A DNA stretch of 64,000 bases from Chlorobiaceae bacterium. Its GTDB lineage: Bacteria > Bacteroidota > Chlorobiia > Chlorobiales > Chlorobiaceae. Below, in pieces: positions 50,234 to 62,087 of the stretch (positions within the stretch are counted from its first letter, which is position 1; each line of letters starts with the position of its first letter). Under the pieces are notes generated by a model. That model did not search any database. It was not told where the DNA came from and was given only the letters and a program-made list of their open reading frames with translations. The stretch is from the NCBI GenBank assembly GCA_013334335.1, contig JAAXXR010000002.1, positions 19,126-83,125 on the forward strand, written 5' to 3'. A program made the position numbers and the translations under genes.

Positions 50234-51421
50234 ATGAGGCCTGTGATCACTATTCTTGCCGTCAATACCGGCTCTTCGAGCATCAAGTTCTCCTTATACG
50301 AGAGCGGCGCTGCGGATGAACTGCTTCTTTCAGGTTCGCTGACCAGGATCGGCCTCAAGGACGGCCGCTTTTCGGTCAAGGATGCCGAAGGGCGTTTTAT
50401 CGATTGCCGGCGCATGGAGATCCCTGACCATGAGGCGGCGTGCAAGCAGGTTTTTTCGTGGTTTCTTGCCCACGGGCCAGGTTTGCCCGATGCCGTAGGC
50501 CACCGGATTGTCCATGGCGGCCCCCGCTACACCGCTGCCGAAAAGATATGCCCGGAACTCATCTCGTCGATTGCCGAACTCATTCCCTACGCCCCTGAGC
50601 ATCTCCCCCAGGCGCTGAATGCCATCAGGCATGCGGGCTGGGTCTATCCAGGCGTTTACCAGGTAGCCTGTTTCGATACCGCCTTTCATGCCACCATGCC
50701 TGCTCCGGCCCGTATCTATCCACTTCCCGAGCCCTTCCGGCGCGAAGGTGTCCGTCGTTACGGTTTCCACGGACTTTCCTACGAATATCTGCTCGCAGAG
50801 CTGGCTGCCGGTCGCGACCAGTTCGCCCGCAAGGGAAGGCTCATCCTTGCACACCTCGGCCACGGGGCCAGCATGGCGGCCGTGCGGGACGGCAGGAGCA
50901 TCGATACCACCATGGGGTTTTCTCCGGCGGGCGGGCTGGTTATGGGCACCCGGACCGGTGATCTTGATCCGGGTGTGATCCTCTATCTGATGCAGAACCG
51001 GGGTATGACCCCTGACGCCATCAGGGATCTGGTGAACCGGAAGTCCGGGATGCTTGGCGTGTCGGGGCTGAGCAACGACATGAAGGATCTTCTCGAAGCC
51101 GAAAAATCCAGTGAACCGGCCCACGCCGCAGTTGAGCTTTTCTGTTACCACGTACGCAAGCAGATCGGAGCCCTGGCGGCGGTGCTTGGCGGACTCGACC
51201 TGCTCGTCTTTACCGGAGGCATCGGAGAGCAGGCGTTCGACGTGCGTCGCCGAATCTGCTCGGGACTGGAGTTTCTCGGCATACGGATCGACGCCCTGAA
51301 AAACCGGGATAATCTTATGGTCATCTCGCAGGAGGGTTCCCCGGTGAGCGTCAAAGTCATGAAGAGCAACGAGGAACTGACGATCGTGCGCCAGACCAGG
51401 AAGGTTCTCGAAACGAGGTGA
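50234..51421 (+). CDS. ackA: Acetate kinase
   Basis: [62 protein letters not shown]. Confidence 0.95.
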   Translation: MRPVITILAVNTGSSSIKFSLYESGAADELLLSGSLTRIGLKDGRFSVKDAEGRFIDCRRMEIPDHEAACKQVFSWFLAHGPGLPDAVGHRIVHGGPRYTAAEKICPELISSIAELIPYAPEHLPQALNAIRHAGWVYPGVYQVACFDTAFHATMPAPARIYPLPEPFRREGVRRYGFHGLSYEYLLAELAAGRDQFARKGRLILAHLGHGASMAAVRDGRSIDTTMGFSPAGGLVMGTRTGDLDPGVILYLMQNRGMTPDAIRDLVNRKSGMLGVSGLSNDMKDLLEAEKSSEPAHAAVELFCYHVRKQIGALAAVLGGLDLLVFTGGIGEQAFDVRRRICSGLEFLGIRIDALKNRDNLMVISQEGSPVSVKVMKSNEELTIVRQTRKVLETR

Positions 51422-51473
51422 ACCTCACCGCGCGCTGCACGAAGTGTGCCCATCAAACGAAACAAACGATGCG

Positions 51474-53858
51474 ATGAAGAACATGCCAGAAGAGAATCTT
51501 CCACTCCTGCCACAGGAGCTCGAACTCATGCATGCATGGTGGCGTGCGGCCAATTACCTGTCGGTCGGCCAGATCTACCTGCTCGACAATCCCCTGCTCA
51601 AGGATCCGTTGACCGCAGAACAGGTCAAGCCCCGCCTGCTGGGCCACTGGGGTACGACGCCGGGACTGAACTTCATCTACGTGCACCTGAACCGCATCAT
51701 CCGGAAGCGGGACCTCGATATCGTCTATATCGCAGGACCTGGTCACGGAGGACCGGCGCTGGTCGCCAATGTCTGGCTCGAAGGGACCTACAGCGAGTTC
51801 TACCCCGACGTGTCGTTCGACGAAGCGGGCATCAGAAAGCTGTTCCGGCAATTCTCTTTCCCCGGAGGTATCCCGAGCCATGTCGCCCCCGAAACTCCAG
51901 GCTCGATCCACGAGGGCGGTGAACTCGGCTATGCGCTGTCGCATGCCTACGGTGCGGTGTTCGACAACCCCGGGCTGGTCACTGCGTGCGTGGTCGGAGA
52001 CGGGGAGGCGGAGACCGGTCCCCTGGCGACGGCCTGGCACAGCAACAAGTTTCTCAATCCGAAGCGCGACGGTGCGGTGCTGCCGATTCTGCATCTGAAC
52101 GGCTACAAGATCGCCAACCCGGCCGTGCTGGCCCGGATTCCGCGTGAGGAGCTGGAAAGCCTCATGACCGGTTACGGTTACCGGCCACACTTCGTCGAAG
52201 GGGATGAACCGGTCGCCATGCATCAGGCGATGGCCGCGACGCTTGATCGCTGCTTCGACGAGATTGCACAGATCCAGCAGCGTGCCCGCCAGCATGGAGT
52301 GGTTGAGCGGCCTCGCTGGCCGATGATCGTCTTGCGCTCGCCGAAGGGTTGGACCGGCCCGAAGGTGGTTGACGGCAAGCCGGCCGAGGGCACCTGGCGC
52401 TCGCACCAGGTGCCTTTCAGCGAGGTACGGCAGAATCCGGAGCACCTGAAGCTTCTGGAGTCCTGGATGAAGAGTTACCGGCCGGAGGAGCTCTTTTCAG
52501 CCGAAGGGGTGCTGCGGCCTGAGCTGCAGGAGCTGGCCCCGGAGGGGACGCGCCGAATGGGCGCCAACCCGCACGCCAACGGCGGGTTGCTGCTCAGGGA
52601 GCTTCGCCTGCCCGATTTCAGGGACTATGCGCTTGATGTGCCTTCGCCCGGAGCGGTTGAGGCGGAAGCTCCGAAGCCGATGGCCCGGTTTCTTCGCGAC
52701 ATCATGAAACTGAACGAAACGAGCGCCAACTTCAGGGTGTTCGGTCCTGATGAAACCGCCTCCAACCGGCTCGGCGAGCTGTTCGAGGAGACCGACCGGT
52801 GCTGGATGGCCAGTGGCCTGCCTGGCGACGAACATCTCTCTCCGGACGGCCGGGTGATGGAGATCCTGTCGGAACACACCTGCCAGGGGTGGCTCGAAGG
52901 ATACCTGCTGACCGGTCGGCACGGCTTTTTCTCCTGCTATGAAGCCTTCATCCACATCGTGGACTCGATGTTCAACCAGCATGCGAAGTGGTTGAAGGTC
53001 ACCGACAGCGAAATCCCCTGGCGGCGTCCGATCGCCTCGCTGAACTACTTCCTGACCTCGCACGTCTGGCGTCAGGATCATAATGGATTCTCCCATCAGG
53101 ATCCAGGGTTCATCGACCATGTCGTCAACAAGAAGGCCGAGGTGATCAGGGTTTACCTGCCACCGGATGCCAATACGCTGCTGACGGTCACGGACCACTG
53201 TCTGCGGTCGCGCAACTACATCAACGTGATCGTGGCAGGCAAGCAACCTGCGTGGCAGTGGCTGGACATGGAGTCGGCCGTTCGGCACTGCACGACCGGC
53301 ATCGGGATCTGGGAATGGGCATCGAACGACCGGGGGCATGGCGCTCCCGACGTGGTCATGGCCTGTGCCGGCGACGTGCCGACGCTGGAGACGCTTGCCG
53401 CGGTCAGCATCCTGCGTCGCATGGCGCCCGATATCAGGATCAGGGTGGTGAACGTGGTGGATCTCATGACCCTGCAACCGAAGGAGGAGCATCCGCACGG
53501 CCTGGCCGACCGCGAATTTGACGATCTGTTCACCACCGACAGGCCGGTCATTTTCGCCTATCACGGGTACCCCTGGCTCATCCATCGGCTGACCTACCGG
53601 CGGACAAACCATCGTAACCTGCATGTGCGGGGCTACAAGGAGGAGGGCACGACGACGACGCCCTTCGACATGGTCGTGATGAACGACCTGGACCGGTTTC
53701 ATCTGGTGGCCGATGTGGCTGACCGGGTACCGAAACTCACCGAGCGGGCGGCATATCTGAAACAGTTCGTCCGGGACCGGCTCATCGAGCACAAGGAGTA
53801 TATCAGGAGGTACGGCGAGGACATGCCGGAGATTCGCGACTGGCAATGGGAGTCGTGA
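51474..53858 (+). CDS. xfp: D-xylulose 5-phosphate/D-fructose 6-phosphate phosphoketolase
   Basis: [72 protein letters not shown]. Confidence 0.95.
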   Translation: MKNMPEENLPLLPQELELMHAWWRAANYLSVGQIYLLDNPLLKDPLTAEQVKPRLLGHWGTTPGLNFIYVHLNRIIRKRDLDIVYIAGPGHGGPALVANVWLEGTYSEFYPDVSFDEAGIRKLFRQFSFPGGIPSHVAPETPGSIHEGGELGYALSHAYGAVFDNPGLVTACVVGDGEAETGPLATAWHSNKFLNPKRDGAVLPILHLNGYKIANPAVLARIPREELESLMTGYGYRPHFVEGDEPVAMHQAMAATLDRCFDEIAQIQQRARQHGVVERPRWPMIVLRSPKGWTGPKVVDGKPAEGTWRSHQVPFSEVRQNPEHLKLLESWMKSYRPEELFSAEGVLRPELQELAPEGTRRMGANPHANGGLLLRELRLPDFRDYALDVPSPGAVEAEAPKPMARFLRDIMKLNETSANFRVFGPDETASNRLGELFEETDRCWMASGLPGDEHLSPDGRVMEILSEHTCQGWLEGYLLTGRHGFFSCYEAFIHIVDSMFNQHAKWLKVTDSEIPWRRPIASLNYFLTSHVWRQDHNGFSHQDPGFIDHVVNKKAEVIRVYLPPDANTLLTVTDHCLRSRNYINVIVAGKQPAWQWLDMESAVRHCTTGIGIWEWASNDRGHGAPDVVMACAGDVPTLETLAAVSILRRMAPDIRIRVVNVVDLMTLQPKEEHPHGLADREFDDLFTTDRPVIFAYHGYPWLIHRLTYRRTNHRNLHVRGYKEEGTTTTPFDMVVMNDLDRFHLVADVADRVPKLTERAAYLKQFVRDRLIEHKEYIRRYGEDMPEIRDWQWES

Positions 53859-53953
53859 AAACTCTGATCCGGATTTTTCAGTGACTGTCGACCGGTTTCA
53901 GGGCGAAATCGGCCTCGAACGTTATTTTTGAAGTATCGCATTGCGTATGTTGC

Positions 53954-54238
53954 ATGAACACAGCGACCTGTTACCCTCAAGAGCACCCCATGGCCATTCC
54001 TGCCGCCACCCCGACTGCTACCTCGAAAGACGGGGGTGCGTTCGTTCCGGACGAGGTCATCGACCTGCTGTCGGTTCATGGGGCCTCCGCGGAGCGTTAT
54101 CGGCTGATGTCAACAGCTTCGAGCATCTCCAGGGAGTTCCACGGCAACGCGGCGGTGGCACATGCCCGGCCAGCGCTGACCATTGCGGTGTGCAGCGGTA
54201 ACTGTGTTTTCTGCTTGTTTGCCGAAGTTATCCCATGA
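53954..54238 (+). pseudogene. N-terminal fragment resembling a BioB-type radical SAM protein, ends just after CX3CX2C
   Basis: 94 aa; ASSISREFHGNAAVAHARPALTIAVCSGNCVFCLFAEVIP*; CX3CX2C like BioB; ATGA overlap with corA. Confidence 0.45.
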
Positions 54239-55359
54239 AAAAGAAGAGACAGAAAATCGAGGGCCGGAAGCCTGTGGATGTTGCGCTGAAGAGCAGCGAA
54301 AAGGTTCTCAAAAGCCGCAACAAAACCGTCGGTCAGCAGGCAGGGTCGCTGATTCATATCGGCGAAAAGCTCATCGAGCGCCCGTTGATCACCGTGTATC
54401 TCTATGATGGGATGGGCGTCGAATCACGCACGCTCAAGGATCTTGGCGAGTGCCGCTCATTACGCCAGAGCGGCCGCGTGCTCTGGCTCAACATCGACGG
54501 CCTGCACGACACGTCGCTCATCGAGAAGGCCGGTGATATTTTCGGAATCGAGCCCCTCACGCTTGAGGATATCCTGCATACAGGGCAGCGACCCAAGGTC
54601 GAGGATTTCGATCGCTATCTCTATCTGGTGCTGCAGATGCTTGAGTTCAGCGGTGAGCCAGGGGGTATGTCACGAGAACAGCTGAGCATCGTCGTCGGGG
54701 AGGGGTTCGTGCTCACGTTCCAGGAAAAGAGCGGCGACATGTTCGACCCGTTGCGGCAGAGAATCGGTTCCGTACTCAGCAAGCCAAGGAAGCACGGCGC
54801 GGACTATCTCGTGTATGCACTCTGTGATGCCGTGGTTGACCACTACCTGTCGACTCTCGAAGAGATCGAGAACACCATCGACCGGCTCGAAGGTGAGCTC
54901 ATGGATAATTACAACAGTACGGTGTTCGGATCGATCTATACGCTCAAGCGTGAGCTGATCATCCTGCGCAAGTCGGTATGGCCGTTGCGGGAGGCCATTG
55001 GTCGCATCACCCGGGACGATTTTGCCGTGATCGGCGATGAAGTCGAACTGTACTTCCGGGATGTCTATGACCATGTCATCATGGTTATCGACACCATTGA
55101 GGTGTTCAGGGACATTGTCACCGGCATGCATGAAACATGGCTGGCGGCGGTCAACAACCGGATGAATGAAGTGATGAAATTCCTGACCATGATCGCGACC
55201 ATATTCATGCCACTCTCGTTCATCGCCGGCGTGTATGGGATGAACTTCCGCTATATGCCTGAACTTGCATGGCGATGGGGTTACTTCGCCGTGCTGGGCG
55301 TGATGGCGATAACCTTCACCGGGATCATCTGGTTTTACCGGTCGCGGAAGTGGTACTGA
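54235..55359 (+). CDS. corA: CorA family Mg2+/Co2+ transporter
   Basis: 374 aa; C-terminal GMNFRYMPELAWRWGYF; IATIFMPLSFIAGVYGMNF. Confidence 0.95.
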   Translation: MKKKRQKIEGRKPVDVALKSSEKVLKSRNKTVGQQAGSLIHIGEKLIERPLITVYLYDGMGVESRTLKDLGECRSLRQSGRVLWLNIDGLHDTSLIEKAGDIFGIEPLTLEDILHTGQRPKVEDFDRYLYLVLQMLEFSGEPGGMSREQLSIVVGEGFVLTFQEKSGDMFDPLRQRIGSVLSKPRKHGADYLVYALCDAVVDHYLSTLEEIENTIDRLEGELMDNYNSTVFGSIYTLKRELIILRKSVWPLREAIGRITRDDFAVIGDEVELYFRDVYDHVIMVIDTIEVFRDIVTGMHETWLAAVNNRMNEVMKFLTMIATIFMPLSFIAGVYGMNFRYMPELAWRWGYFAVLGVMAITFTGIIWFYRSRKWY

Positions 55360-55404
55360 ATGAGGCCAGGTGCGCTTCTGCACGCGCAGCCACGCGCAAC
55401 CCCT

Positions 55405-55869
55405 TCACTTCTTGCCTGAGGAGAGGAACCAGGTCAGGGCGGAAACGACCAGCGAGATGGCTGCGCCGATCCATATGATCTCCTGCTCACCGTGCCAGTT
55501 GACGACATGTCCAAGAAATACTACGGCCATGACGACGACGATGACGCCGATGAGTTTCTTTTTCAGGTCGTCGAGAGTATGGATGACGAGCCAGTCGGGA
55601 ACCGGGATCTTGTCGTCGATGAAGAGCTCGTAGAGGCCAAGCGCGATGATCTGGAAGACGGTGCCGAGCAGGAAAAGGTCGATGGTCTCGATAAAGCCGA
55701 GGGCAAGCATTTTAGCCGCTTTGCCGCTGAAATCTCCGGTCAGCAGGAGGTCGTTGATGAGGCGGAATACCGAGTAGCCGCCGAAAACCAGCATGCTTGT
55801 GCCGGCGATGAACGAGCCCGCTACGGCCAGGAGCAGGAGCCAGCGGGTGGAGGAGAAGAACGTATGCAT
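55405..55869 (-). CDS. YqhA/UPF0114 family membrane protein
   Basis: 154 aa; FIETIDLFLLGTVFQIIALGLYELFID. Confidence 0.82.
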   Translation of the reverse strand: MHTFFSSTRWLLLLAVAGSFIAGTSMLVFGGYSVFRLINDLLLTGDFSGKAAKMLALGFIETIDLFLLGTVFQIIALGLYELFIDDKIPVPDWLVIHTLDDLKKKLIGVIVVVMAVVFLGHVVNWHGEQEIIWIGAAISLVVSALTWFLSSGKK

Positions 55870-55974
55870 GATGATGGGTCAAACGTGGGTGAAGCGCCGA
55901 ACACGGCTGAAGCCGCAGGTGAAGTTTTTCCTTAATGTAGCCAACGCGCAGAGATAACGGAAACGCTCCCTGCT

Positions 55975-56430
55975 GTGCCCGGGTCGAGGCGAACCCTTAC
56001 GGTTACGGGCGGGGGATGGATGTTTAAAATCTACAACAGGATGAAGATGGGTGTTATGACGCGAAGCAGATTGATTTCCGTGGCCAAGGTGCTCCTTCTC
56101 GTTTCAGTGGGCTTCATCATGTACGAGGCGGTGGTGAGCCATCCGATCAACCCCCATGTGGAGGGTGGCGACAAGATTCTTCATTTTCTTGCCTTTTACG
56201 TGCTTGCAATGCTTGCCGATTTCTCTTTTCCCGATTCGCGATTCGGTATCACCAAGATGGCGATGCTTATGGGATTCGGGATGCTGATCGAGTACGAACA
56301 GTCCTTTATTCCCTGGCGGCGTTCTGATCTGATGGATCTTGTCGCGGACGCGGCGGGCATGTTCGCGTATCTGCTGACCATACCGATCCTGCTGCACATT
56401 CCCCTGCTGAAGCTCCGCTGGAACCGCTGA
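55975..56430 (+). CDS. VanZ family membrane protein (start uncertain)
   Basis: GGDKILHFLAFYVLAMLADFSFP, IEYEQSFIPWRRSDLMDLVADAAGMF. Confidence 0.8.
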   Translation: MPGSRRTLTVTGGGWMFKIYNRMKMGVMTRSRLISVAKVLLLVSVGFIMYEAVVSHPINPHVEGGDKILHFLAFYVLAMLADFSFPDSRFGITKMAMLMGFGMLIEYEQSFIPWRRSDLMDLVADAAGMFAYLLTIPILLHIPLLKLRWNR

Positions 56431-56526
56431 AAACCACGGATGCGATGACTCCCGGTGACCGGCGTTCGTGGCCCGGATGGCGCGGTTTTCGCGACGAGGT
56501 CACGAGCGGGGCCCACCCGTCACTGC

Positions 56527-57282
56527 TCAAAGCCTGACGGCGATGCCCCTGTCCCGCAGATACTCCTTGGCTTCGCGGATAGAATACTGGCGGAAATGGA
56601 AAATCGACGCAGCCAGGGCCGCATCGGCCTGGCCCTTGGTGAAGCCCTCGTAGAGATGTTCGAGGTTTCCGGCTCCTCCCGAAGCGATGACCGGGATGTG
56701 CACCGAGGTCGAGATCCTGGCCAGGATCTCGTTGTCATACCCCTCCTTGGTGCCATCGCGATCCATGCTGGTGAGCAGGATCTCGCCGGCTCCCAGACTC
56801 TGTACCCGGTGGGCCCACTCCACAGCCTCGATGCCCGTCGAGTTCTTCCCGGAGTGGGTATGGACGATGTACTCGCCACCGACCTTCTTGACGTCGATGG
56901 CTACGACCACCGCCTGTGAACCGAACTTTTCGGCAATCCGCGAAATCAGCTCGGGCTCATTGACGGCTGCCGTGTTCACCGAAACCTTGTCGGCGCCGTG
57001 AAGGAATGCGTCACGGGCCCGGTCAACCGAACTGATGCCACCACCGACCGTCAGGGGGATGAAGACCTCGCCGGAAACTTTGAGCACCTCTTCCAACGTT
57101 GTCCTTCGGGATTCGAGCGATGCCGAAATATCGAGGAATACGAGCTCGTCGGCCCGTTCCTCGTTGTAGAACCTGGCCTGTTCCAGAATGGATCCGGCGT
57201 CTCTGAGTCCTTCGAAATTTATGCCCTTGACGACACGCCCGTCGCGGACGTCGAGGCAGGGTATGATCCTTTTGGCTAACAT
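56527..57282 (-). CDS. hisF: Imidazole glycerol phosphate synthase cyclase subunit
   Basis: 251 aa; [61 protein letters not shown]. Confidence 0.97.
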   Translation of the reverse strand: MLAKRIIPCLDVRDGRVVKGINFEGLRDAGSILEQARFYNEERADELVFLDISASLESRRTTLEEVLKVSGEVFIPLTVGGGISSVDRARDAFLHGADKVSVNTAAVNEPELISRIAEKFGSQAVVVAIDVKKVGGEYIVHTHSGKNSTGIEAVEWAHRVQSLGAGEILLTSMDRDGTKEGYDNEILARISTSVHIPVIASGGAGNLEHLYEGFTKGQADAALAASIFHFRQYSIREAKEYLRDRGIAVRL

Positions 57283-57589
57283 CGTGTGGAGGTCTGTTAT
57301 AAAATCAAAAATGTCGATGCTGACAGAATAGCAACGCTCTTAAGAAATCACAAAACTTTGAATCTGCAACAATATATTAAAGGTGTTATATTTGGGCCGC
57401 ATTCACCAGGCGCTGCCTGCCAGTTCGTTTCAGGACCCGTCCTGCATGCCTTGCAGCTCCTGCAAGCACCGGTTTTGGCCAGAACGCCCGTTACGGAGAC
57501 CAGGCTCCGCCGGAACTGGCCGGAGCTTCTTCAGGCTTTCAGCGGTGCAGCCCTCACAAGCAGCTACGAGATAAAAGGAGAAAAGCAAT

Positions 57590-57913
57590 ATGAAATTCCC
57601 TATTTGCGACTATGCCGAATCGGAAGAGGGGTTTTACTCACAGTGCGCCAGCTGTCCGATCAAAACCGCCACTCCCGGTTGCGCCCTCGACGAGCTTGAG
57701 GACGGTACCTACCGGTTCGAAGGGCCGACACCCCATGGAGGTGTCATGGCCACATTCTATTTCAAGAACGACGCCGGCGATCAGGTTATCAAACAGGATG
57801 CCGTCCATGTCGAGATCCACGAGCTTGATGAAAGCGGCCATCTGATCGCCATCCTCTATGGCATGGTCGATCCGGAAGGGATGATCTACCTGAAAAAGTC
57901 GGATCGCAACTGA
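57590..57913 (+). CDS. Conserved hypothetical protein with Cys-rich N-terminus
   Basis: 107 aa; CDYAESEEGFYSQCASCPIKTATPGCALDE; good RBS-like aaaaggag upstream. Confidence 0.65.
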   Translation: MKFPICDYAESEEGFYSQCASCPIKTATPGCALDELEDGTYRFEGPTPHGGVMATFYFKNDAGDQVIKQDAVHVEIHELDESGHLIAILYGMVDPEGMIYLKKSDRN

Positions 57914-59005
<1,092 letters not shown>

Positions 59006-59010
59006 CCGGC

Positions 59011-59922
59011 ATGCCAACCACTGTTATCACAACTCCTTCGGCCCTACAGGCATGGATGCTGGCCATCAGGCCCAGGACCCTCCCCGCAGGCGCCATTCCG
59101 GTCGTGCTTGCATCGGCGCTTGCTGCCGCCGACCAATCGTTCAGCCCCGTTCCGGCGCTGGTCGCGCTCGTCTGCGCGCTCGGTATCCAGGTCGCGACCA
59201 ATTTCATCAACGAGATCTATGATTTCCGAAAGGGAGCGGACACCAGCGAACGGCTTGGTCCCACCAGGACCGTTGCTGCGGGTATCATCAGTGAAAAAAC
59301 CATGATCCGCGTATCGGCGGTGCTCCTGATCTCCGTATTCCTCCTGGGGCTCTCCCTGGTCTGGATCGGCGGCTGGCCGATACTGCTCATCGGGCTGCTC
59401 TCCATGCTCTTCGCCTGGGCTTACACCGGTGGGCCTTTTCCCATCGCCTATTCGGGACTCGGGGATGTGTTCGTCTTCATCTTTTTTGGACTTGTTGCCG
59501 TGGGTGGCGCCTATTACGTCCAGGCGCTCGCCCTGCCGATGCCGGTGCTTGTGGCCGCTGCGGCGCCAGGGGCCTTTTCGGTCAACATTCTCCTGGTCAA
59601 CAACATCCGGGACATCGACACGGATCGGAGGGTAGGCAAAATGACGCTGCCGGCGCGCATCGGTGCTGCCCGGGCCCGGATGCTCTACGTCCTGCTCGCC
59701 GTCGTCGCTTACGCCGTCCCCTTTTTCATGGTCCACGCAGGCTACTCCGTCTGGTGCCTTCTTTCGCTCCTCAGCCTGCCTCTCGCCGTCGGCATGGTGC
59801 GCAAGCTCTACCGGTCGGAGGGAAGAGAGCTCAATATGGTACTCGCCGGCACGGGCAAGGTGCTGACTCTGCATGGCCTGCTTTTCTCCGCCGGGCTGAT
59901 TATCCACTCAATCACTCCATAG
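59011..59922 (+). CDS. menA: 1,4-dihydroxy-2-naphthoate polyprenyltransferase
   Basis: 303 aa; AWMLAIRPRTLPAGAIPVVLASA, NFINEIYDFRKGADTSERLGPTR, VNNIRDIDTDRRVGKMTLPARIG. Confidence 0.93.
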   Translation: MPTTVITTPSALQAWMLAIRPRTLPAGAIPVVLASALAAADQSFSPVPALVALVCALGIQVATNFINEIYDFRKGADTSERLGPTRTVAAGIISEKTMIRVSAVLLISVFLLGLSLVWIGGWPILLIGLLSMLFAWAYTGGPFPIAYSGLGDVFVFIFFGLVAVGGAYYVQALALPMPVLVAAAAPGAFSVNILLVNNIRDIDTDRRVGKMTLPARIGAARARMLYVLLAVVAYAVPFFMVHAGYSVWCLLSLLSLPLAVGMVRKLYRSEGRELNMVLAGTGKVLTLHGLLFSAGLIIHSITP

Positions 59923-59924
59923 TC

Positions 59925-60800
59925 ATGCATTCCCACCCCGTCCGTCTCGCGCTCGTTCAGATGTCATGCCGGCAGAGCCCGGCCGAAAACCTTGAAAAAG
60001 CTGTCGGCCGCATCAGGGAGGCCGCAGCTGGCGGGGCACGCATCGTTTGCCTTCAGGAGCTGTTCACAACGCCCTACTTCTGTCAGACCGAGGCGTATGA
60101 GCCTTTCGGATATGCCGAGACGATACCCGGCCCATCGACCGCCATCCTGCAGGAGCTCGCCAGGGAACTCGAGGTGGTCATTGTGGCGTCGTTGTTCGAA
60201 GCGAGGGCAAAAGGGCTTTACCACAATACCGCCGCGGTCATCGATGCCGACGGCAGCTATCTGGGCAAGTACCGCAAAATGCACATCCCGGACGACCCCG
60301 GTTTCTACGAGAAATTCTATTTCACTCCCGGCGACCTGGGTTACCGGATGTTCAGGACCCGCTATGCGAATATCGGCGTGCTGATCTGCTGGGACCAGTG
60401 GTACCCGGAAGCGGCGAGGCTGACCGCCCTGCATGGCGCGGATATCATCTTCTACCCCACGGCCATCGGCTGGGCGGCATCAGAGGGTTCGGCCGCCGTC
60501 AGGGCGTCACAGCGACAGGCGTGGAAGAGTGTTCAGATCGGCCATGCCGTCGCCAACGGAGTCTTCATTGCGGCGGCCAATCGTGCCGGCATCGAAGGGG
60601 AGCTCGAATTCTGGGGCAACAGTTTCGTCTCCGACCCGTTTGGACAGGTGATCTCCGAAGCCGGCCATGCAGGGGAGGAGATTCTCTACGCCGACTGCGA
60701 CCTGTCGCGCATCTCGTTTTACCGTTCGCACTGGCCGTTCATGCGTGACCGCAGGGTGGACTCGTTCGGCGACCTTACCCGCCGCTGGATCGACGAATAA
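59925..60800 (+). CDS. aguB: N-carbamoylputrescine amidase
   Basis: Nitrilase fold; IVCLQELFTTPYFCQTE, YRKMHIPDDPGFYEKFYFTPGD, VLICWDQWYPEAAR. Confidence 0.92.
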   Translation: MHSHPVRLALVQMSCRQSPAENLEKAVGRIREAAAGGARIVCLQELFTTPYFCQTEAYEPFGYAETIPGPSTAILQELARELEVVIVASLFEARAKGLYHNTAAVIDADGSYLGKYRKMHIPDDPGFYEKFYFTPGDLGYRMFRTRYANIGVLICWDQWYPEAARLTALHGADIIFYPTAIGWAASEGSAAVRASQRQAWKSVQIGHAVANGVFIAAANRAGIEGELEFWGNSFVSDPFGQVISEAGHAGEEILYADCDLSRISFYRSHWPFMRDRRVDSFGDLTRRWIDE

Positions 60801-60811
60801 TCCTGATACGC

Positions 60812-62062
60812 ATGAATATTTTCGGCCTTCTCATTTTACTGACCCTCGTCGGCACCTACATGGTCAGGTTCGTCGCAGACCTCCTGAACCTCAGGGCCGC
60901 TTCGCCGGAGATTCCCGAAGCGTTTCGAGGCGTTTACGAGGATGACGCCTATCGCCGCTCACAGGAGTATCTCCGGGCCACGACGCGCTTTTCGCTCGCT
61001 GAGGCTTCTGCCGACCTTCTGCTGCTCCTCCTCTTCTGGTTCTCCGGCGGCTTCGATCATCTCGACCGGTTCGTCAGGGGATTCGGTTTCGATACGGTGC
61101 CCACCGGCGTCCTCTATACCGGTGCGCTCCTTATGCTCCAGTCGCTTACCGCGCTGCCCTTCAGGGTGTACAAAACCTTCATCCTCGAAGAGCGTTTCGG
61201 TTTCAACAAGACCACGCCTCGCGTTTTCGTCACCGATATGCTGAAAGCCATGATGCTCGGCATGTTGCTCGGTACGCCGCTACTCGCACTCATCATCTGG
61301 TTTTTCGAGCACGGCGGGCCGTATGCCTGGCTCTGGGTCTGGTCCGGCGTGACGCTGTTCAGCCTCCTGCTGCAGTATGTGGCGCCGAGCCTCATCATGC
61401 CGATGTTCAACAAGTTCACCCCGCTTCAGGATGGCTCGCTCAGGGAGTCCATCATGCACTATGCCGCGAGTGTCCGCTTTCCCCTCGCCGGCATCTACGT
61501 CATCGACGGATCGAAGCGCTCGTCGAAGGCCAACGCCTTTTTTACCGGATTCGGCCGGCACAAGCGCATCGCGCTGTTTGACACCCTTATTTCGAACCAC
61601 ACCGAAGATGAGCTGGTAGCCGTGCTTGCCCATGAGATCGGTCATTTCCGCAAGCGACACATCCTGGTCTCCATGCTCCTCAGCACGCTCAATCTCGGCA
61701 TGGTTTTTTTCCTGCTCTCCCAGTTCATGAACAACAGGATGCTGTTCGACGCCTTTTTCATGCAGGAGACATCGGTATATGCCAGCCTGCTTTTTTTCAT
61801 GCTCCTGTACACTCCGGTCGAGTTTGTGCTTTCCGTGCTCCTGCAGATGCTGTCGAGACGGCACGAGTTTCAGGCAGACCGGTTTGCCGTGACCACCTTC
61901 GCCGGGGGCAGGGCGCTTGCCACAGCCCTCAAAAAGCTTTCACGTTCGAACCTTTCGAACCTGACCCCTCATCCTTTCTACGTATTTCTGAACTATTCGC
62001 ATCCGCCCGTGCTTCAGCGCATTTTGCGTATTGAAGCGGAGTCGGCAAGTCATACCACATAA
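60812..62062 (+). CDS. M48 family metallopeptidase (Ste24/CAAX protease-like)
   Basis: 416 aa; ELVAVLAHEIGHFRKRHIL (HEXXH), EFQADRFAV, multiple TMs. Confidence 0.93.
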   Translation: MNIFGLLILLTLVGTYMVRFVADLLNLRAASPEIPEAFRGVYEDDAYRRSQEYLRATTRFSLAEASADLLLLLLFWFSGGFDHLDRFVRGFGFDTVPTGVLYTGALLMLQSLTALPFRVYKTFILEERFGFNKTTPRVFVTDMLKAMMLGMLLGTPLLALIIWFFEHGGPYAWLWVWSGVTLFSLLLQYVAPSLIMPMFNKFTPLQDGSLRESIMHYAASVRFPLAGIYVIDGSKRSSKANAFFTGFGRHKRIALFDTLISNHTEDELVAVLAHEIGHFRKRHILVSMLLSTLNLGMVFFLLSQFMNNRMLFDAFFMQETSVYASLLFFMLLYTPVEFVLSVLLQMLSRRHEFQADRFAVTTFAGGRALATALKKLSRSNLSNLTPHPFYVFLNYSHPPVLQRILRIEAESASHTT

Positions 62063-62087
62063 CCGTCATTGTTCACGAGGAGTCCCG

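Noticed and set aside
57286-57699. 137-aa plus-strand ORF overlapping the 107-aa gene
   Set aside because: Out of frame with the better-supported 107-aa ORF that has a Shine-Dalgarno and conserved-looking Cys motif.
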